Shown: positions 1 through 5,900 of the stretch, piece after piece
How the letters are laid out: every line of letters starts with the position of its first letter
Position numbering within the stretch: position 1 is the first letter of the stretch
NCBI GenBank assembly: GCA_937895305.1
Contig: CALAXS010000437.1
Span: forward strand, 1-5,900
Reading direction: 5' to 3'
Length of the DNA stretch: 5,900 nucleotides
From: an uncultured bacterium
Lineage (GTDB): Bacteria; Hydrogenedentota; Hydrogenedentia; Hydrogenedentales; JAEUWI01
The notes under the pieces: generated by a model
What the model was told of the DNA's origin: nothing
What the model saw: the letters and a program-made list of their open reading frames with translations, nothing else
Databases searched by the model: none
Program-made: the position numbers and the translations under genes

Positions 1-599
1 GTTTTGCCGATGGAGTGAACTGTAGAACCCACCAGGATTTCGAGGCAGCTACCCTGATCTATACCCGTACGCTCTACGCTTTACTACGTGACGGACGGTC
101 TACCCTCAGCAATAACGATCAGATCATCGGAAGCTATGGACAATATCTTCGTAGTGACGTGATTCGCAAACTCGGCACCTCCTACATTGATATCGAAGAG
201 GATCCCTGGAATAACCTCTACAACATTTTTCCCGGTCCATGGCGTAGCAGCTATAACAAAGCCGATGGTGCTACCAGTGCCATCCCCTTCCGCAGTTTTC
301 TGCCCCCACCCACCTCCAATCTACCGGGTTCGGGCAATGCAGCCAATATGACCGCTGCAGATAATGCGCTCATATATCGGGGTTTTGAAGATCTTGATTC
401 GGGTGAAATATATGATGTGGGGTACCCCGCCCCCCGTGGACTCAGCGTGTTTATCTGGTCCAACGGCGAAAACATGCTGAGCTCCCAGGCTATTTATGGC
501 ACCCTGGGTTATGATTTCGCGCAGGAAGGTTTTGAAGGTGGTGGCGACGACATAAATAACTGGGATTCAAATGGCGGCTGGGCCCCATTTTACAACTAG
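1..599 (+). CDS. gspG: Major pseudopilin GspG-like, C-terminal part (5' end outside window)
   Basis: The frame is open from the first complete codon at position 3 to TAG at 597-599, giving 198 residues. The GTG at 15 is an internal Val codon, not a convincing start, because the frame continues upstream and the N-terminal methylated helix is missing. Seen: a DPW motif (codons from 201) followed by N-x-L-Y and F-P-G, matching the DPWGnpY..PG core of GspG. Near the end are a hydrophobic strand with S-N-G-E (compare the S.GaDG segment) and a loop GGGDDINNWDS, matching the GG..DDI.nW end of the family. In characterised GspG proteins this loop binds calcium and stabilises the subunit. GspG is the major shaft subunit of the periplasmic pseudopilus. 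The visible part alone exceeds the usual total of about 140 aa, so there are extra segments, for example the Pro-rich stretch around 290-340. It is the first visible gene of a G-H-I-J-K series. Family call is strong; a type IV pilin-like relative is the alternative. Confidence 0.85.
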   Translation, partial: FADGVNCRTHQDFEAATLIYTRTLYALLRDGRSTLSNNDQIIGSYGQYLRSDVIRKLGTSYIDIEEDPWNNLYNIFPGPWRSSYNKADGATSAIPFRSFLPPPTSNLPGSGNAANMTAADNALIYRGFEDLDSGEIYDVGYPAPRGLSVFIWSNGENMLSSQAIYGTLGYDFAQEGFEGGGDDINNWDSNGGWAPFYN

Positions 600-616
600 A
601 TCAGGTATAATTAAGT

Positions 617-1399
617 ATGAGACAACCGGGCAACAATAAATCTGCGAAAAGTGCCTATTCGCTCGTCGAGCTCATCGTCGTCATGGCGATTGGCGGGCTG
701 CTCACGGCATTCGCAATCCCCTCCATTGCACGGCTCGGTGCATTCTCCTCCAACGAACTGGGTAATACGACCCAGGAGTTGTATACCATGCTCAAGGCAG
801 CGCGGATCTATGCCTCCACCCACAACACCGATACCGCGGTGGTGTACACGCTGGACAACTACAGCACCACAAGCAATACCATCCGCGAGCCCCTCGGCGA
901 TTCGATGACAGGTGAAGTTACCCGTGCCATCGTCGGTGCGGCTCTCGTGCGTAAAGACAAAGTGCGGGATTTGTTTGTACCCATTACCGTTCGCGAAGGG
1001 ATATTCCGGCAATTCCCCAACGAAGTGGTGATTGCCCTCATTCCACCCGAACAAACCCATGGCACCCCCCTCTACGCAGATCTCAATGCCAGATACGCTG
1101 GCCTGGATCGGCTGGGCCAGCTGGGCATGAAAACCGTTTATGTCAACTTTAACGATGAAAACGATCTTACCGAGCCGTTACCCGCCCACGTCTTTACACC
1201 TGCGGGTCAGCTCGACCCGACAGACAGCAGCAAAGAACGCTACACCTTCATGGTTACGGCCACGCCCGACCTCGCGCCTGAAGAGCGGCTGGTCATTCCC
1301 AACACAGACTACGACGGCCAAACGACCGCCGCTGACCTTTTTATTTCACGAACCATCGAACTCTTCCGTTCCACCGGTCGGGTAAAGATTGCAAGTTAG
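617..1399 (+). CDS. gspH: GspH/FimT-like minor pseudopilin
   Basis: 260 aa. An in-frame TAA at 608-610 makes ATG 617 the first usable start; AGG at 603-605 is a weak ribosome-binding site. The leader is MRQPGNNKSAKSA, then YSLVELIVVMAIGG: a class III signal with cleavage expected between Ala13 and Tyr14, Glu at mature position 5 (E18) and a hydrophobic helix over about residues 14-34. An amphipathic helix follows (TQELYTMLKAARIYAS), typical of FimT/GspH. Near the C terminus are HVFTPAGQL, like the F.p.G strand of the GspH domain, and a final strand ending TGRVKIAS, also usual for the family. In studied systems GspH sits beneath the I-J-K tip and links it to the GspG shaft. It is longer than the common 160-190 aa, with extra sequence in the middle. 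The unusual feature is Ala instead of Gly at position -1. It lies 17 nt after gspG and 4 nt before gspI, implying one transcript. Confidence 0.85.
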   Translation: MRQPGNNKSAKSAYSLVELIVVMAIGGLLTAFAIPSIARLGAFSSNELGNTTQELYTMLKAARIYASTHNTDTAVVYTLDNYSTTSNTIREPLGDSMTGEVTRAIVGAALVRKDKVRDLFVPITVREGIFRQFPNEVVIALIPPEQTHGTPLYADLNARYAGLDRLGQLGMKTVYVNFNDENDLTEPLPAHVFTPAGQLDPTDSSKERYTFMVTATPDLAPEERLVIPNTDYDGQTTAADLFISRTIELFRSTGRVKIAS

Positions 1400-1403
1400 C
1401 ACT

Positions 1404-1805
1404 ATGAACACCAACACCACAACACAAAACCAGGGCTTCTCCCTACTCGAAGTCCTGGTCGCGCTCACCATTCTCGCGGTGGGTATTATGGCCGTCATGC
1501 AACTATTTCCCACCTCGTTACGCCAGACCCACATCGCTTCGGAACGCACCGCCATCGCCACACTCGCCCGCACAGAACTCGGTCGTGTACGCGCAGGGGG
1601 CGTGGGTTCCCAACTCACCTCATGGGCGACCACCAACGCCCTTGTACAAGCCGCAGACATCTACCAGTCCCTCGCGCTGTACGAATCATGGCGATCCTCC
1701 GTGCAACGTGTTGGTGGTGATGTAGATCTCTTCCGCGTCACCTTCGTTGTGACGACCTTTGACGGAAGAGAAGAGAAGTTTGTCACCTATGTCACAAAAA
1801 ATTAA
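1404..1805 (+). CDS. gspI: GspI/PilV-like minor pseudopilin
   Basis: 133 aa from ATG 1404, 4 nt after the gspH stop. A TTG at 1389 would add five residues and overlap gspH; I prefer ATG because the leader is then a compact 11 residues. There is no clear Shine-Dalgarno, so translation is probably coupled to gspH. Seen: leader ending NQG, cleavage expected Gly11-Phe12, then FSLLEVLVALTILAVGIMAVM with Glu at mature position 5 (E16) and a hydrophobic helix to about residue 32. The following helix (AIATLARTELGRVRAGG) and the final strands (FRVTFVVTTFDGREEKFVTYVTK) match the small GspI fold. It is the only protein here of near-normal length (family about 120-130 aa). In known T2SS, GspI heads the tip complex assembly with GspJ and GspK. 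PilV of type IV pili is the alternative name; the gene order favours GspI. The gene end overlaps gspJ by 17 nt. Confidence 0.88.
   Translation: MNTNTTTQNQGFSLLEVLVALTILAVGIMAVMQLFPTSLRQTHIASERTAIATLARTELGRVRAGGVGSQLTSWATTNALVQAADIYQSLALYESWRSSVQRVGGDVDLFRVTFVVTTFDGREEKFVTYVTKN
1764..1778 (+). promoter_or_regulatory. Purine-rich ribosome-binding region for gspJ
   Basis: GGAAGAGAAGAGAAG inside the end of gspI. Its last AGAAG ends 10 nt before ATG 1789, which helps prefer this start over TTG 1759. TTG 1759 lies before the stretch and so cannot use it. The gene overlap suggests translational coupling with gspI. Confidence 0.5.
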
Positions 1806-3336
1806 TACATACCCCGGGTCAAACCGTGGCTTTTCCCTCACTGAACTGCTGGTCGCTATGACTATACTCGTTACCGTCATGGGCGGTATCGGTGCGCTCT
1901 ATGCGGGTGCGGTACGCTCCTTCAATACCGGTAAAGTGCTTTCCAAAAACTTCGAGAACTCCCGCTCACTGCTCAACGTGCTCTCCCAGGATCTCAGCAA
2001 CGCATTTTCTGCCGCAGAATTCGGCGACCAATACAAGTTTCACGGTACAAAACTGGGCTTTACCTTTGTCGGTGTAAATTCATCCAACAAGATCGGGCGC
2101 ATCACCTACGTGACCAACCCCAACGCCAACCCCCTCCTCTTTGAAACCCAGACCATGAAATCCTACGCTGCCACCCGCAACACCGTGCAAAATCAAACCA
2201 GAAACTGGCTCATTCAAAACGGCGTTCTTGACAATAACACCCGCGAAGGTGCTGTTTCCGGCGTAGGCATCATTTTCGATAACGTATTCAATACGGGGGC
2301 TCCGTTTCCCGATAATCTTACCCCGGATACATCCGGCGATTTCTCCATGGAATTCGATGTGCTCATCCAAACCCAGGGCATCTTGCGCTATGGCGAATTC
2401 GATGTGTCCGGCAGCAACGATGCACCCGCCTATCAGGATCTGAATACATTCAGTGTGACGACACAATACGGGCAAAACTTGCTCTGGCCCTATGTCGATC
2501 CCTACGATTCGGACAACGACCAACCCGACAGACTCGAATACTCTACACCGCTCAACGTCCGAACCAGCGACACCCTGTATAGTGAAATTCTTAATGCCCT
2601 CTTTGTCCAGGACCAGGATCTTCGCCTCATTATCGAAGACTTCAACGATCTTGGTGACCGCCTCAACAATATCGACAACGACCTGGTCGAAAAAATAATC
2701 AGCATCAAACGTCGTGAACTCTGGATACGTTGGCTTGCCGACGACCCCACCCTTGTAAACGATCAGGGCCTTCCCCGTTTCTGGTCAACCAATCCTGATG
2801 ATACCAACGACTATCGACCCGATCTTCGTGATTACATTATCTCCGACGATATCCTCTACCGTTCACGCATTAAAACACCCGGTGGTACCTTCCTCGATGT
2901 AGAGATTGCGGATGCACTGAGTAGTGTAGTTCCCGACCCTGTTGCCCCCCTTATCCTCAACACCATCAACATCCCCGGTGCATTTCAATACGCGTCCTCC
3001 AATGCCGTCGCAATGGAAACCTTCAACGATACGGCAAACATTGTCGGCTACACTTTAATGCGCGCAAGTACGGACAACAACAGCAACCTCCTCCAGGAAT
3101 GGGACCAGGCTCTCTTTACCGAACTCACCCTGCTCAGCACCCAAACCGGTGCATCGGGCTCACCCCTGAAGCCCGGTCTGCCCGCTATCGTGCAACCCGG
3201 AATTTTTATCACCACCGAAAAAGTCACTCCCGGCTCCCCGGACTTTAGCCACTGGTTTTCACAACAAGTAGAAATTCATGCAGGCTCCGACCGCTCCATG
3301 CCCTCCTCGGTTATCGCCAATCAGGACCAGAGTTAA
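1789..3336 (+). CDS. gspJ: Extra-long GspJ/PilW-like minor pseudopilin
   Basis: 515 aa from ATG 1789. A TTG at 1759 in the same frame would give ten more residues, but ATG follows a purine-rich stretch (1764-1778) and leaves a normal 14-residue leader. Seen: cleavage site Gly14-Phe15, then FSLTELLVAMTILVTVMGG with Glu at mature position 5 (E19). The next helix contains LLNVLSQDLSNAF, matching the conserved l..l..Dl..a element of GspJ, followed by strands KLGFTFVG and GRITYV, as in the family core. Typical GspJ is about 200 aa; the excess lies mainly after residue 130. It includes an Asp-rich loop (residues 237-247, D-P-Y-D-S-D-N-D-Q-P-D) and a long charged, probably helical stretch (about 262-317). 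No cysteine is present. GspJ normally joins GspI and GspK at the pseudopilus tip. The first 130 residues and position in the operon support the call; the role of the extra part is unknown. Confidence 0.83.
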   Translation: MSQKINTYPGSNRGFSLTELLVAMTILVTVMGGIGALYAGAVRSFNTGKVLSKNFENSRSLLNVLSQDLSNAFSAAEFGDQYKFHGTKLGFTFVGVNSSNKIGRITYVTNPNANPLLFETQTMKSYAATRNTVQNQTRNWLIQNGVLDNNTREGAVSGVGIIFDNVFNTGAPFPDNLTPDTSGDFSMEFDVLIQTQGILRYGEFDVSGSNDAPAYQDLNTFSVTTQYGQNLLWPYVDPYDSDNDQPDRLEYSTPLNVRTSDTLYSEILNALFVQDQDLRLIIEDFNDLGDRLNNIDNDLVEKIISIKRRELWIRWLADDPTLVNDQGLPRFWSTNPDDTNDYRPDLRDYIISDDILYRSRIKTPGGTFLDVEIADALSSVVPDPVAPLILNTINIPGAFQYASSNAVAMETFNDTANIVGYTLMRASTDNNSNLLQEWDQALFTELTLLSTQTGASGSPLKPGLPAIVQPGIFITTEKVTPGSPDFSHWFSQQVEIHAGSDRSMPSSVIANQDQS

Positions 3337-3410
3337 CAACGCAGCCTACACAGTTCATAAAAAAATAGACGTAAATAGGCCATCAAGGACGATGACCATA
3401 GAGGTATACC
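3337..3410 (+). other. gspJ-gspK intergenic stretch
   Basis: The longest gap of the window (74 nt), AT-rich with a run of seven A (3359-3365). GCCTA (3344-3348) and TAGGC (3376-3380) form only a 5 bp inverted repeat with a 27 nt loop, too weak for a terminator. AAGGA (3385-3389) precedes a tiny ORF, ATG 3392 to TAG 3416-3418 (8 codons), which spans the gspK start. No good promoter is seen. Confidence 0.4.
3401..3405 (+). promoter_or_regulatory. Ribosome-binding site of gspK
   Basis: GAGGT, 5 nt before ATG 3411. It is the best Shine-Dalgarno match in the window and fixes the start of the giant protein, which is not coupled by overlap to gspJ. Confidence 0.7.
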
Positions 3411-5900
3411 ATGTATAGCGCAACATATAGAACAACCCCGGCAAAGCGCCGGCAATCCACCCGAAGCGGCTCTGCGCTTATTGTTGCTCTTGCGATCATG
3501 ACCATCCTCCTCGCCATTGCACTCTCCTTCTTCCGCATGAGCCAGATGGACATGCGTACCGCCACCAACGTTAAAAATATCGTTCAGGTCGATCTTCTCG
3601 CAGACGGTGCAACCTCCATCGCTATCGCCCACCTCAACCAGGACTTCATCCGGCACCCCAATGTAACTTCCACCGACCACAGCTGGAAAACCCTTTTTAA
3701 TGGTGCTGCCTTCGCAGGCAAGCCCTGGGCCATGCGCTATGATCCCAATGATATTATTTATGGTGGGTATCCCCCTCTGAGCGTAGGCAATGTGCCGGAA
3801 ATTGATTTCTCCAATCTGCCCGTAGTTGAATTTAATGACGGCCACCGCGAGACCCTCTATCGGGGACCACGCACCCAGGACTGGCTCGCCATACCCCGAT
3901 TCGAGAACGCTGGTCCTGTGATGTACACCCCCGATGACATCGCTTTTTTCAGGGATCCGGTGAGTGATGCGATTATCGCCCGGACCGCTATTAACATCAA
4001 TGGCTTTACCCCGGAGTTGCTGGATTTACAGAACAACGCCAATGCCCACGCCTTCGTTACGTCAGAAATTGCCTATGGTGGCGCACAGTACGCCAAAGAA
4101 GACATCCACTTTATCTCCGATGTGGACAATACAGGCGACGGTTATAACGACTCCATCTGGATCCCCCTTCCCGGCGATCTCTTTTTCCCCGAGGACCGCA
4201 TCGATAATAATCTCAACGGTATCATTGACGAAGAACAAGACGATGAAATTAACAATGACGCATTCAATGAAGTGCGCACCAGTTATGAAGGCAACGACCC
4301 CGATGAAGCCATCGAAGCAGGTGTTTTCGCTTATAGTGGTCGTGATGACGGTCTCGACAACAATAACAATGGCTTAGTCGACGCAGATGATCCCTCAGAA
4401 TATGATCCAGATGATCTCACAGTCGGCATTTTCCTTACCTCGCCGCTCCCCGGAATTAAAATCCCCCTCGACATCGATGCCGACGGCCTGCCCGACTCCG
4501 TTGTCGATGCCACTACGGGTAATATAGTCCCCATCACCATCACCCTGCCCGACCAAATTACTGTTCGTGTCGGCGATCCAAACGGCTCTGCAACGGTTAC
4601 CCTCACCGCGGCAGATGTTGACAGCCTCGACAACGACCACGACCTCATCGTCAATGACTACTACACCTATGCATACATCGGTCCCAACATCGAGCCCGAT
4701 GCACCGCCCTTCCGCTGGCAGCAAAACGACGACAAGACCTTCTCAACCTTTGGCAGCAATGTCGTAAAATTCAACTCCTATCTTTCCGTACAGGCATTCC
4801 CTACTAACATTAATCCCGCTTCGATCTATAACAGCTCCTACTACACCGATTCCTGGCGCCTCTCCGATAACTGGGTCACAGACGATGCAGGTATTGCCAT
4901 TGATGCGGGCCTCTTCGCTGCTGCACGTGAACGTGCCTACACCGAAATCAACATGGAACTCTTTGACCGGAGCTTCCTGCGCATTGACCCGGCCATTATC
5001 ATTGTCGATGGCGTAAACTACGATACCGCTGCGCTCATCCCCCACCTGCGCGTTACCCACTCCGGCGAGCCTGTCTGTGAAATCGTGGGTCGTGCTGCTA
5101 TCCATATTTCAGACGAATCGGCCAAGGTCAATATCAACGCTGCGGGTGCCCACACCTTCCAGGATGTCTATGACGACAGCTATACCGGTGGGCGCGGTAC
5201 CGACGAACCCGGCAGCGAAGCCACACTGGCCGGACCCTACAAAATGGCCCTCGGTGGTGGTGCCACCACAGGCGAATACGATACCCGTGCACTGCCCGCC
5301 CCACCCATTATTGAGAAATATGAACTGGCCAGCAAGATTGCCGGTAAACGCTCCGGCTCCCCAGACGGTACTGCGTTGCCCGTTGATTTCAGTGGTACCT
5401 ATCTGGGTACGGAAAACGCAGCCGATGCTGCACGATTCAGCAATGGCGGCTACTATTTCGACGTATCCTTCCCCGGCCTGGGACGTACAGACGACAATGC
5501 CAATGCTCTGCTCCTGGCCTTCGATGGCATAGACAATGACGGCGACGGACTCATTGACGAAGGGACCTATCTCCCCGAAATATCTGCCAAAGCAAGGGAC
5601 ATCATTAATGGTGACACCGGGTATGCCGATGCCAGTGTCAATGATGACCAGCGTGCTGAAGTGGATACCTGGCGCGCGTACTTCCAGCGCCTGGGCAGCT
5701 TTGAAGGTATCGACGAACCCCAGGAATTCCAGTCCTTCTCGCCCCTGCGTCATCCCCTCGCCGAAGGCCGGGTGACCAGTCTTCCCGATGTTATCGACAA
5801 CGACGAAGACACCGTGCGCAATGAGCAAGGCGAGCTCGGCGACAACCCCTTCCAGTCCCGGGTCCAGTTGGCCAATGTCAATTTTGATGCAGATCCGGCG
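3411..5900 (+). CDS. gspK: Giant GspK/PilX-like minor pseudopilin (3' end outside window)
   Basis: 830 codons without a stop, continuing beyond the window. ATG 3411 is the only plausible start: GAGGT lies at 3401-3405 and an in-frame TAG at 3399-3401 blocks anything upstream. Seen: a basic leader (KRRQSTRSG), predicted cleavage Gly20-Ser21, then SALIVALAIMTILLAIALSFF (21-41). Mature position 5 is Val, not Glu; lack of Glu5 is characteristic of GspK, the subunit capping the pseudopilus. The following helix has Arg48 and Asp/Ala-rich spacing usual for GspK/PilX. At 568-576 DESAKVNIN matches the family element DEsGKlNlN that leads into the helical T2SSK domain. Usual GspK is about 300-350 aa, so most of residues 60-560 is extra. 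It contains repeated Asp/Asn motifs at 239, 262, 313, 404, 705 and 793 (first Asp), likely cation-binding. One Cys only (near 5073). GspK family membership is well supported; a role in substrate binding or adhesion for the insert is inference. Confidence 0.83.
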   Translation, partial: MYSATYRTTPAKRRQSTRSGSALIVALAIMTILLAIALSFFRMSQMDMRTATNVKNIVQVDLLADGATSIAIAHLNQDFIRHPNVTSTDHSWKTLFNGAAFAGKPWAMRYDPNDIIYGGYPPLSVGNVPEIDFSNLPVVEFNDGHRETLYRGPRTQDWLAIPRFENAGPVMYTPDDIAFFRDPVSDAIIARTAININGFTPELLDLQNNANAHAFVTSEIAYGGAQYAKEDIHFISDVDNTGDGYNDSIWIPLPGDLFFPEDRIDNNLNGIIDEEQDDEINNDAFNEVRTSYEGNDPDEAIEAGVFAYSGRDDGLDNNNNGLVDADDPSEYDPDDLTVGIFLTSPLPGIKIPLDIDADGLPDSVVDATTGNIVPITITLPDQITVRVGDPNGSATVTLTAADVDSLDNDHDLIVNDYYTYAYIGPNIEPDAPPFRWQQNDDKTFSTFGSNVVKFNSYLSVQAFPTNINPASIYNSSYYTDSWRLSDNWVTDDAGIAIDAGLFAAARERAYTEINMELFDRSFLRIDPAIIIVDGVNYDTAALIPHLRVTHSGEPVCEIVGRAAIHISDESAKVNINAAGAHTFQDVYDDSYTGGRGTDEPGSEATLAGPYKMALGGGATTGEYDTRALPAPPIIEKYELASKIAGKRSGSPDGTALPVDFSGTYLGTENAADAARFSNGGYYFDVSFPGLGRTDDNANALLLAFDGIDNDGDGLIDEGTYLPEISAKARDIINGDTGYADASVNDDQRAEVDTWRAYFQRLGSFEGIDEPQEFQSFSPLRHPLAEGRVTSLPDVIDNDEDTVRNEQGELGDNPFQSRVQLANVNFDADPA
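4119..4271 (+). repeat. Asp/Asn-rich protein motifs 1-2 in GspK
   Basis: Motif 1: DVDNTGDGYNDS (residues 237-248). Motif 2: DRIDNNLNGIIDE (262-274), followed by a degenerate partial copy DEINNDAFNE (278-287). Asp/Asn at loop positions 1, 3, 5 and 9 resemble EF-hand or thrombospondin type 3 calcium loops. The repeats are visible in protein; DNA of the copies has diverged in codon choice. Confidence 0.7.
4347..4496 (+). repeat. Asp/Asn-rich protein motif 3 and a short D-x-D-x-DG motif in GspK
   Basis: Motif 3: DGLDNNNNGLVDA (residues 313-325), followed by more acidic residues (DDPSEYDPDD). A shorter related loop, DIDADGLPDS, is at 354-363 (from 4470) and matches the D-x-D-x-D-G-x-x-D calcium-loop pattern. 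Confidence 0.65.
4620..4658 (+). repeat. Asp/Asn-rich protein motif 4 in GspK
   Basis: DSLDNDHDLIVND (residues 404-416), with the same 13-residue spacing as the other copies but lacking the central Gly. It follows a strand-rich stretch (ITITLPDQITVRV, TVTLTAADV), suggesting it caps a beta domain. Confidence 0.55.
5523..5561 (+). repeat. Asp/Asn-rich protein motif 5 in GspK
   Basis: DGIDNDGDGLIDE (residues 705-717), the most canonical copy. It lies after the DESAKVNIN element, so the motif family is spread over the whole protein and not limited to one insert. Confidence 0.7.
5787..5825 (+). repeat. Asp/Asn-rich protein motif 6 in GspK
   Basis: DVIDNDEDTVRNE (residues 793-805), a degenerate copy that keeps D-x-I-D-N-D-x-D and the terminal N-E. 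It is close to the window end; more copies may follow. Confidence 0.5.

Noticed and set aside
606..611. TATAAT hexamer between gspG and gspH, possible -10 box
   Set aside because: No -35-like hexamer at the right distance (583-588 reads CCCATT), and it lies only 5 nt before the gspH start codon, which would leave no leader. Best explained as an AT-rich gap.
1389..1403. TTG 1389 as start of gspI
   Set aside because: It would overlap gspH by 11 nt and lengthen the leader without adding basic residues; ATG 1404 is a stronger codon and gives an ordinary leader.
2080..2523. 147-codon reverse-strand open frame opposite gspJ
   Set aside because: Same codon-bias shadow effect; Val/Ile/Gly-rich low-complexity translation lying inside a continuous gspJ frame.
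3344..3380. Inverted repeat GCCTA/TAGGC before gspK as a terminator
   Set aside because: The stem is only 5 bp with a 27 nt loop and no following T-run; the A-run is inside the loop.
3436..3453. CCGGC...GCCGG palindromic bases in the gspK leader region
   Set aside because: A short GC-rich palindrome within coding sequence (Pro-Ala-Lys-Arg-Arg codons); no U-run and no extended stem.
3333..3845. 170-codon reverse-strand open frame at the gspJ-gspK junction
   Set aside because: It covers the well-supported signal sequence and ribosome-binding site of gspK on the + strand and shows no family features of its own.
5109..5828. 239-codon reverse-strand open frame opposite gspK
   Set aside because: It is a shadow of the Asp/Asn/Thr-rich, C-ending codons of gspK: the reverse frame is full of Val, Ile and Gly with no recognisable domain, and the + frame has family motifs throughout.

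Overview
The window is a single co-directional (+) gene cluster. It encodes the pseudopilin set of a type II secretion (T2SS) or closely related type IV filament machine, in the canonical order gspG (3' part only) - gspH - gspI - gspJ - gspK (5' part only). Each of the four genes whose 5' end is visible begins with a short basic leader followed by a hydrophobic helix of the class III (prepilin-peptidase) type. The genes are tightly packed: 17 nt between G and H, 4 nt between H and I, a 17 nt overlap of I and J, and 74 nt between J and K. I see no internal terminator or convincing promoter, so the window looks like the middle of one operon.

Layout: 1-599, C-terminal part of the major pseudopilin GspG, with the DPW motif and the Gly/Asp-rich C-terminal loop of that family. 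617-1399, GspH/FimT-like minor pseudopilin. 1404-1805, GspI/PilV-like minor pseudopilin. 1789-3336, very long GspJ/PilW-like minor pseudopilin. 3411-5900 and beyond, giant GspK/PilX-like protein, 830 codons without a stop and open at the window end.

By analogy with studied T2SS, GspG forms the periplasmic pseudopilus shaft, GspI-GspJ-GspK form its tip complex and GspH joins tip to shaft. Prepilin peptidase, the ATPase, the inner-membrane platform and the secretin are not in the window.

The striking point is size and decoration. GspJ (515 aa) is more than twice the usual length, and GspK (over 830 aa) is also more than twice. GspK carries a dispersed family of about 13-residue Asp/Asn-rich motifs (type DGIDNDGDGLIDE) resembling EF-hand or thrombospondin-3 calcium loops. 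Enlarged pseudopilins of this kind suggest a Gram-negative lineage outside Proteobacteria, perhaps Planctomycetota, Lentisphaerota, Verrucomicrobiota/Kiritimatiellota or a related candidate phylum. That placement is inference from protein style only; no taxonomic marker is present. I found no RNA gene, mobile element or CRISPR array.
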